A model generated the notes under the pieces. The model made no database searches. It saw only the letters and a list, made by a program, of their open reading frames with translations, and was not told the origin of the DNA. DNA of 64,000 nucleotides from Bacteroidales bacterium (lineage in GTDB: Bacteria > Bacteroidota > Bacteroidia > Bacteroidales > UBA932): positions 1 through 64,000 of the forward strand of contig JAKSKF010000002.1 of the NCBI GenBank assembly GCA_024401825.1, given 5' to 3'. Made by a program: the position numbers and the translations under genes. This document shows, in pieces, positions 43,391 through 50,072 of the stretch. Each line of letters begins with the position of its first letter. Position 1 is the first letter of the stretch.

Positions 43391-45244
43391 ATGAGGGCGC
43401 AGGGACGCAACCTCATAAGTATGGGCCGTACCGACAATCAGGTCAAGCTCAACGGCCTTCGCATCGAGCTTGGAGAAATTGAGACGGTAATGGCCCGGCA
43501 GCCGGGTATTCGTCAGTGCGTGGCCGTCATAAAGAAAGGCGGCAGCACAGACAAGCTCATACGTTATTACACTGTCGACCAGACAGCCGCCGGCATACCT
43601 GTCCGGAAATTTGAAGACAAGGTCAGGGAGGATATGTCGGAAAGCCTTACACCGTATATGGTTCCGGGAATTTTCGTCCGTCTGGATGAAATGCCTCTGA
43701 CTCCCGTCGGCAAGACGGACGTGAAGCGTCTGCCTGTGCCCGAGTTCAGGAGCTCGGGATATTCTGCTCCGAAAAACGAGGTGGAGAAGACCTTCTGCGG
43801 AATCTTCGGCAGAATACTCAAAATAGAAGAGGTAGGCGCGGATGACAATTTCTTCGAGATGGGTGGCACCTCGCTCGTTGCGATGCAGCTGATAGCCGAA
43901 GCGGCCAAGGAGGGATACACTATGGTGTACAAGAGCGTGTTCGACAACGCCACCCCCAGACTGCTTGCAAAGATGCTCAAACCTGAACTCTATGACAAAA
44001 AGTCATTGGGCACCAATCTTCCGATGATTGAGGAAATAGAGGCATACGACTACAGCCAGCTGGACGAATTGCTGGCGGCCAACACCATCGAAACTTTCCG
44101 CAACGGGTCCTGCTATGAGCGTATGGGAGATGTCCTGCTCACCGGAGCGACAGGCTTCCTTGGCATTCACGTGCTGCATAATCTCATTGACAGGACCGAT
44201 GTGCCGCATATCTTCTGCCTCGTGCGCGGAGGAAAGTCCATTTCGGCCGAGAGCCGTGTGCGTACCCTTCTGTTCTACTATTTCGGGCAGAAATTCGAGG
44301 AGCAATTCGCTGAACGCATCACCGTGATTGACGGAGATGTCACCAACTCGGAAGTCTTTGAAAAGTTCGACCGTCACATTGACGTCGTCATCAACTGCGC
44401 GGCGAATGTCAAGCATTTCTCTGCCGGCACCGACATAGAGGATATCAACGTCAAGGGCTGTCAGAACTGTATAGACTTCTGCGTCCGCACAGGGGCGAGG
44501 TTTATCCAGACATCGACCGGCAGCGTGGCAGGACTCACCGTAAGCGACACTCCCGTCGCGCCGCATTTCCTTACAGAGCGTGATTTATATTACGGACAGC
44601 GGCTCACGTCCAAGTACACGGCTTCCAAGTTCCTGGCTGAGCGGGCTGTGCTTGACGCCGTGAAGAACCGTGGCCTCAGGGGCAAGGTTATGCGTCTTGG
44701 AAATCTTTCAGCCCGTTCGACTGACGGCGAGTTCCAGATTAACTTCCGCACCAACAACGCGATGTCCACACTCAAGGCTTATCAGGTTCTCGGCTGCGTG
44801 CCATATGACAGAGACTGCGGATATTCGGAATTTTCTCCCATCAACGAGGTGGCCGATGCCATCGTCCGTCTGACTCTGACGCCTGACGCGTGCACTGTGT
44901 TCCAGCCGGGCAATGTCCACTGGCCGCCATACGGTGACACGATTGACTGTATGAACAAGATAGGCATACCCATCGAGAGGGTGGAGAACGACGAGTTCCA
45001 GCGTCGCCTGGCTGCGGCTATGCAGGATTCCCTCAAGTCGGAACTCGTCCAGAGCCTTGTCGCATACAAGGAAGAGAACGACGGTCTGTTCAAGGTGGCC
45101 AATGGTTGGGACACCAAGACTTATACGGCACAGGTGCTTCTCAGACTTGGATTCCGATGGTCATTCACCACCTGGGATTATATTGAAAAATATCTGCGGT
45201 GCATAAAGGGTCTCGGTGTGTTTGACGAAGATTTTACGCGATAA
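43391..45244 (+). CDS. NRPS C-terminal part: A3 subdomain, T and thioester reductase
   Basis: A 617-residue continuation, in the same frame, starting at an ATG 3 nt after the TAG. Residues 1-120 are the mobile C-terminal subdomain of A3 (GRTDNQVKLNGLRIELGEIE and the motif A10 Lys in PVGKTDVKRLP). A carrier domain follows with MGGTSL (Ser near 159). Residues about 245-617 form a reductase of the NAD-binding-4 family with the Rossmann motif GATGFLG (near 252) and the catalytic pair in YTASK (near 408). The reductase would release the peptide as an aldehyde (or alcohol). The break falls at the natural core/subdomain boundary of the A domain, so two interacting polypeptides are possible. Confidence 0.9.
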   Translation: MRAQGRNLISMGRTDNQVKLNGLRIELGEIETVMARQPGIRQCVAVIKKGGSTDKLIRYYTVDQTAAGIPVRKFEDKVREDMSESLTPYMVPGIFVRLDEMPLTPVGKTDVKRLPVPEFRSSGYSAPKNEVEKTFCGIFGRILKIEEVGADDNFFEMGGTSLVAMQLIAEAAKEGYTMVYKSVFDNATPRLLAKMLKPELYDKKSLGTNLPMIEEIEAYDYSQLDELLAANTIETFRNGSCYERMGDVLLTGATGFLGIHVLHNLIDRTDVPHIFCLVRGGKSISAESRVRTLLFYYFGQKFEEQFAERITVIDGDVTNSEVFEKFDRHIDVVINCAANVKHFSAGTDIEDINVKGCQNCIDFCVRTGARFIQTSTGSVAGLTVSDTPVAPHFLTERDLYYGQRLTSKYTASKFLAERAVLDAVKNRGLRGKVMRLGNLSARSTDGEFQINFRTNNAMSTLKAYQVLGCVPYDRDCGYSEFSPINEVADAIVRLTLTPDACTVFQPGNVHWPPYGDTIDCMNKIGIPIERVENDEFQRRLAAAMQDSLKSELVQSLVAYKEENDGLFKVANGWDTKTYTAQVLLRLGFRWSFTTWDYIEKYLRCIKGLGVFDEDFTR

Positions 45245-45253
45245 GAAACGGAT

Positions 45254-47713
45254 ATGGAATCGGACTATATTAAAAGAATAGTTGAAAACTGTCGCCGGTT
45301 TCCCGAACGTGTGGCCGTGGTTGACAACGAAGGAGAACGTGAGACGAGCTACGGGGAAATGCTTTCCCTGGCGCTGAGGACTGTGACATATCTGTCCGGA
45401 CGCGGCACTCGGAAGGGCTCTTCTGTCACGGTGAAACTGCCTCCTTGCGCGGAGTATATGGCAGTCGAAATCGGCATCTGGCTGTCCCGCTGTGTGGCTG
45501 TGCCTATGGGTGACAGGTTCCCTCAGGAACGCATCGATTACATTGTGGAGCACTGCGACAGCGCCCTGATGATAGACGAGGGTGTTCTGGCGGAAATTGT
45601 CTCGCAACCGGAAGCGGGAGAACCGATGATTCGTTATCCTGAAAACAGTGACGGAGCCATCATTGTCTACACTTCGGGCAGTACAGGCAAGCCGAAGGGT
45701 ATTCTGCATAATCATTCGACGCTCACAGACAATAATCCCCGCGTTCCTGCGGCCATCGCACACGACGAAAATACGCGCTTCGGAGCGGCTTCCCCGTTCT
45801 ACTTTGTCACCATTATAGGGAGTTTTGACGTTCTGTACGGCGGAGGTACGGTTCATATACTGAGCGATTCCTGCAAGGCCAGCGCCGAAGCCATTGGAAA
45901 TTATGTCGAAAAACACGGAATAACTGTATGCCACATAAGTCCGGCGGTCCTGACTATGTTCCGCAACCGGAGCAAGACGCTCAAAGCGGTGATAACAGGG
46001 GGTGAGCGTCTGACAACCCAGCATTCTCAAGATGGTTATGCCCTGTATAATATGTTCGGAATGAGTGAGACCGGCGGAGCGGTGATGTCATACGAGGTGA
46101 CAGAGATGTCGGATTCATCGCCTCTTGGACGCGGAATCAACCATAACGTAGCGCGCGTGGTGGATGAGCACGGCAATGACGTTCCTCCCGACATTGAAGG
46201 AGAACTGGTGCTCAAAGGCTCATTCTGCAAATGTTATTTCAAGGATTCGGAACGCACCGCCGCACTCTACAGGGACGGTTGGCTGCGTACGGGTGACGTG
46301 GCGCGCATCGATGCCGACGGCATTGTGCATTATGTCAACCGAAAGGACTGGATGCTCAAGATTAACGGACAGAGGGTGGAACCCGGTGAAATCGAAAGCG
46401 CGATGAAATGTATTGCGGGCATCACCGGAGCTGTAGTCCAGGGTGTGGACAACGGACGTGGGAGCAAGTATCTGTGCGGCTACTACACTTCTGACGGAAC
46501 ACCTCCGGAGACTGCGGACATCATTAAGTCGCTCAATAAGAAACTCCCCCGTTATATGGTGCCTCTCCGATACGTCCGTCTGGACAGGTTTCCGGTCAAT
46601 GCCAACGGAAAGATTGACCGCAAGAATCTGCCTCTGCCGGAAAAGCACCGTTCTGACCTGCAGCCGCTGAAGGGGGAAATGGAACACAGGGTTGCGGAAA
46701 TATTCTGCCGTTTGCTGTCCGTCGATGGTGACATCGTCGGGGCAGACTCAAGTTTCTTTGAACTCGGAGGGGATTCCATACAGATAATGCGTCTGTGCGC
46801 GGAAATTGGAAAGGCGATGCGCAAAGACGTGCCTCCTGCACGTATCTACGAGAATCCCACCGTGCGAGAAATTGCCCTGACGCTTGAGAATGCTACGGAC
46901 GATGCGCCTCTGGACTATGTCTATTCAACTCACAGCGACAAGGCTCCTCTTGTTTTCATACATACTGGGAGTACCGGCAGCGAGGCGTACTATGCCCTGG
47001 CGAATGACATCAGGGACTGTTGTTCGTTCTCGGTTATCGAGCAGTACAACATCTATCATCCTGACGATGTCAGGGAGGGCATTCCCGCCATCGCCGCAAA
47101 GTATATAGAGATATTGAAGAAGCGGCAGCCCAAGGGACCTTACAACATAGGCGGATGGTGTTACGGAGGTATGATAGCCTACGAAATGGCCTGTCAGCTG
47201 AAAGAGTCGGGGGAGGATATGGGCAGCCTGATTCTCATTGACGCCTACATTATGAACAGCGACTTTGACCGGAGGCTCGTCATTGCCAACCAGGTGGAAC
47301 ACGTCAACAGGGAGTATTATGAGACAAGCCCCCTGTTCGAAGATTTTCGCGAACGCGGAATGCTGGAGACAATCATTGCGAATTCCCGTAACGTTGGCAG
47401 AAATATGGCGGAATTCGAACCCCGTCCCTATACAGGAAGGGTGCATTACTTCAGGGCCGCCAAAATAGCCGACAACCTGCCGGTTTCGCAGCGCACATAT
47501 TTCGCGCATATAGTCAGGGAACTGGCCGGCGGCATAGAAAAATATGTTCCTGCACATCAGCTGACAATTTATGACATTGCAGAGCACCACGACGGAATGA
47601 TGTCCGAGATTGGACGCAAGGTCATCAGCAACCGCATACGCAACATAATGGAAATGGAACGTCTCTTTATGGAGGCAGACCTGTTGTATAATGAACAGAA
47701 AGACAAAAAATGA
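45254..47713 (+). CDS. NRPS-like A-T-TE enzyme with Cys thioesterase nucleophile
   Basis: An 819-residue single-module enzyme without a condensation domain. The A domain covers about 1-490 (IVYTSGSTGKPKG near 137, YRDGWLRTGD, and Lys in NANGKIDRKNLP), the carrier about 475-545 (FFELGGDS, Ser near 507) and the thioesterase about 560-815. At the position that normally holds the Asp binding the alpha-amino group, the sequence reads FYFVTIIG with no Asp. Such domains usually activate acids lacking an alpha-amine (aryl, hydroxy or alpha-keto acids). The TE nucleophile elbow is GWCYGG with Cys 636 in place of Ser; a late His lies in AEHHDGMM. It follows the reductase gene by 9 nt. Confidence 0.88.
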   Translation: MESDYIKRIVENCRRFPERVAVVDNEGERETSYGEMLSLALRTVTYLSGRGTRKGSSVTVKLPPCAEYMAVEIGIWLSRCVAVPMGDRFPQERIDYIVEHCDSALMIDEGVLAEIVSQPEAGEPMIRYPENSDGAIIVYTSGSTGKPKGILHNHSTLTDNNPRVPAAIAHDENTRFGAASPFYFVTIIGSFDVLYGGGTVHILSDSCKASAEAIGNYVEKHGITVCHISPAVLTMFRNRSKTLKAVITGGERLTTQHSQDGYALYNMFGMSETGGAVMSYEVTEMSDSSPLGRGINHNVARVVDEHGNDVPPDIEGELVLKGSFCKCYFKDSERTAALYRDGWLRTGDVARIDADGIVHYVNRKDWMLKINGQRVEPGEIESAMKCIAGITGAVVQGVDNGRGSKYLCGYYTSDGTPPETADIIKSLNKKLPRYMVPLRYVRLDRFPVNANGKIDRKNLPLPEKHRSDLQPLKGEMEHRVAEIFCRLLSVDGDIVGADSSFFELGGDSIQIMRLCAEIGKAMRKDVPPARIYENPTVREIALTLENATDDAPLDYVYSTHSDKAPLVFIHTGSTGSEAYYALANDIRDCCSFSVIEQYNIYHPDDVREGIPAIAAKYIEILKKRQPKGPYNIGGWCYGGMIAYEMACQLKESGEDMGSLILIDAYIMNSDFDRRLVIANQVEHVNREYYETSPLFEDFRERGMLETIIANSRNVGRNMAEFEPRPYTGRVHYFRAAKIADNLPVSQRTYFAHIVRELAGGIEKYVPAHQLTIYDIAEHHDGMMSEIGRKVISNRIRNIMEMERLFMEADLLYNEQKDKK

Positions 47714-48789
47714 AGAAACTCGCACTATCAGTATTTCTGGCGGCTTCGCTCTTCGGAGTATGCCGGAACGCATATTCCTCAGACATTCTTCCTCGCGGAG
47801 ACGAGTCTGTGGAATGGGCTCTCGCCGCAGAAAGTTTCTATAATGAAGCGGTTTCGGTGCCGGCTCCCGACAAGGCGCAGCCGTACAGCATTATGGTAGT
47901 GGACCACGGGAAGGTTGTTCTGGAACGATGTTACGGTGGATACACCGCCGACAGCAGGGTCAACGTTCTGTCCGAATGCAAGACGGTGCTGGCGCTCGCG
48001 GCGGGCATAGCTGTGGAGGAAGGCCTCTTCTCTGTAGGGGACAGGGTTGCGGATTTCTTCCCCGGACACTTGCCGCATAAAGTGTCGGACACTCTATCCT
48101 CAATGACCATACGCCATCTTCTGACAATGACTTGCGGCTGGGAGGAGTCTTCGAAACTTCTTTCCGTATTTGCAAGAAATTCCGACAAGGACTTTGACTG
48201 GATTGGGGAATTCTTCGCGTCCCGCCCGACAAGTGTGCCCGGCACGCAGTTCTATTACAATTTCTTCGCCTCCTATATAATGGCCGCAATCATAGAGAAG
48301 ACCAGCGGGATGCACGTTATGGACTACATAAGGCCGAGGCTGCTGGAGCCGCTGGATATCACTGATGCCGAGTGGGAGGTCAGTCCGGCAGGAATCTGTG
48401 TCGGTGGCTGGGGAATGCTGCTCTGCACAGAGGATTTGGCAAAACTCGGCCAGCTTCTTCTTCAGCGCGGCAAATGGAACGGGCGTCAGCTGGTTCCGGA
48501 GGAATGGATTGACTCGATGACATCGAAGCAGGTCGAATCCGGCCCTTTCAACGCATTTCTCGGGAGATATAATCCTTCAGTCGGGTATGACACTGAAAAT
48601 GAACACTCTCAGGGATACGGGTATTACGTGTGGCGGGGAAAGTACGGCACTTATCGTATGGAAGGATTGCGCGGCAAACTGACCATAGTGAGTCCTGCAA
48701 GGGAAACTGTTCTTGTGCTTACCGGCGACACAAATTTGGAACAGGAGTATGTTGACCTGATTTGGAAACATTTCGCACACCTGATGTAA
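47710..48789 (+). CDS. Secreted S12 serine hydrolase (beta-lactamase/ClbP-like fold)
   Basis: A 359-residue exported protein with a signal peptide (MKKLALSVFLAASLFGVC, cut probably near residue 24). The penicillin-binding fold is shown by SECK (Ser 88, Lys 91 of SxxK), YYN (Tyr 182-x-Asn 184) and the third-strand region near MEGLRGK, where the usual H/K-T-G is replaced by GLRG. It lies in the NRPS operon, overlapping the A-T-TE gene by 4 nt, so a role in the pathway is likely: cleavage of an N-acyl leader (as ClbP does for colibactin), hydrolysis of product, or self-protection. Unlike ClbP I see no C-terminal membrane helices. The class (S12) is firm; the substrate is inference. Confidence 0.85.
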   Translation: MKKLALSVFLAASLFGVCRNAYSSDILPRGDESVEWALAAESFYNEAVSVPAPDKAQPYSIMVVDHGKVVLERCYGGYTADSRVNVLSECKTVLALAAGIAVEEGLFSVGDRVADFFPGHLPHKVSDTLSSMTIRHLLTMTCGWEESSKLLSVFARNSDKDFDWIGEFFASRPTSVPGTQFYYNFFASYIMAAIIEKTSGMHVMDYIRPRLLEPLDITDAEWEVSPAGICVGGWGMLLCTEDLAKLGQLLLQRGKWNGRQLVPEEWIDSMTSKQVESGPFNAFLGRYNPSVGYDTENEHSQGYGYYVWRGKYGTYRMEGLRGKLTIVSPARETVLVLTGDTNLEQEYVDLIWKHFAHLM

Positions 48790-48799
48790 ATGGATTGTT

Positions 48800-50062
48800 A
48801 TGCATAGTTTTTTCTGTGACACTCTGGACTACTACTGCCTGAATGAAAGAATCTCCAAGTCATTCAGGTATATCGTGAAGATGAAGGATGAAATCGACGG
48901 TGAAGTTCTTTCCCGGGCCTTGGACATCACGATGACACGGTATCCTTATCTTCGAAAACGCATAATAGCCGATGAAAAAGGCTACAGGCTCGAGCACAAC
49001 CCTCTGCCGCTTGTGGTGAAAGAATCGGACAAACCTATGACTCTGTGCGGTCAGGAGTCGAACTTCCATCTTTTCGGCCTGACATATTTCAGGAATGACA
49101 TTTTCTTTAACAATGTACACGCCATATTTGACGGACGTGGCCGCGGGCCCTTGCTTCACACCCTGATGTATTACTACTGCAGTATGCGTTACAATGAGCA
49201 AGTGGAGATGAGCGGAGTATGGCTGGCGGACAGCCCCGTGGACAAGGCCGAATATTTCGACCCCTTCACCGTGCCCCTTCCTCAACCTGACGACCTGCTT
49301 CCTCTGCCGCCGGCGCCTGCCAAGGCCCTGCGTCTGGAAGAAAAGGGCCTTGTAGTGCGTTCGAGGCAGCATCTGCATTACATACGCATAGACGAAAAGC
49401 AGCTGATGTCACTTTGCAAAAGCAGTGACGGAACGCCCAATACCATACTTTCAGTTCTTATGAGCCGGGCTGTCGACAAGTTGCATCCCGATGCCGAAGA
49501 ACCGATTGTAGGGCAGGTATATTGTGATTACCGCAGCATCGTGGGCGCCGAAAAGTCTCATCACAATATGGTGACGACACTGCCTCTGGTCTATGAGCGT
49601 TCGATGAGGAATATGTCTCTTGAAATGCAGAACACCGCTATGCGCGGAGATATAATGTATTTCTCCGACCCGAGTGTCCTGCTTCATACGGTTACAGGGA
49701 TAAAGGCCGCCTGTGAAGCCGTGAATTCCCTTCCGACCCTGCAGGACAAGTTCAATGCAGTGGAGCAGGGGATGAAGACTTTCTTTGACCAGACGACCTT
49801 TGCCGTCAGCTATTCTGGAAAGAAATCGTTCGGGTCCTGTGACAGGCATATCGAAGCCTTGTTCCCGGTTGGAGAACCTGTGGGCATAGGCATACTGATG
49901 GAAGTCACCGCCGCTGACGGGTGGTTCTATATAGTTTTTATGCAGGATTGGCGCGAAGACGTGTATTTCAATGCCTTCCTGAAGGAAATCGTGGGTCTTG
50001 GACTGGACTTCGACCTGCTTTACAGTTCGGAAGCCATAGCTCCACCCTTCTCGCTGAAATGA
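48800..50062 (+). CDS. Free-standing condensation-like acyltransferase
   Basis: A 420-residue protein of the chloramphenicol-acetyltransferase-like fold shared by NRPS condensation domains, alcohol acetyltransferases and PapA-type acyltransferases. The motif VHAIFDGRG (His 107, Asp 111) corresponds to HHxxxDG: the catalytic second His and the Asp are kept, and the first His is Val. The early segment ALDITMTRYPYLRKR and the late GIGILMEVTAADGWFYIVFMQ region (in two stretches) fit the two lobes. It probably joins an acyl or peptidyl group to an amine or alcohol in this pathway. It starts 10 nt after the S12 hydrolase gene. Confidence 0.78.
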   Translation: MHSFFCDTLDYYCLNERISKSFRYIVKMKDEIDGEVLSRALDITMTRYPYLRKRIIADEKGYRLEHNPLPLVVKESDKPMTLCGQESNFHLFGLTYFRNDIFFNNVHAIFDGRGRGPLLHTLMYYYCSMRYNEQVEMSGVWLADSPVDKAEYFDPFTVPLPQPDDLLPLPPAPAKALRLEEKGLVVRSRQHLHYIRIDEKQLMSLCKSSDGTPNTILSVLMSRAVDKLHPDAEEPIVGQVYCDYRSIVGAEKSHHNMVTTLPLVYERSMRNMSLEMQNTAMRGDIMYFSDPSVLLHTVTGIKAACEAVNSLPTLQDKFNAVEQGMKTFFDQTTFAVSYSGKKSFGSCDRHIEALFPVGEPVGIGILMEVTAADGWFYIVFMQDWREDVYFNAFLKEIVGLGLDFDLLYSSEAIAPPFSLK

Positions 50063-50072
50063 ATTTCGGACT

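Noticed and set aside
43381..43400. Frameshift as the cause of the NRPS interruption
   Set aside because: The frame before and after the TAG is the same and motif spacing is preserved, so only the codon itself is at fault.
34847..45244. Epimerase domains making D-amino acids
   Set aside because: Only three HHxxxDG domains occur, each at the start of a module; none follows a carrier as a separate epimerase.
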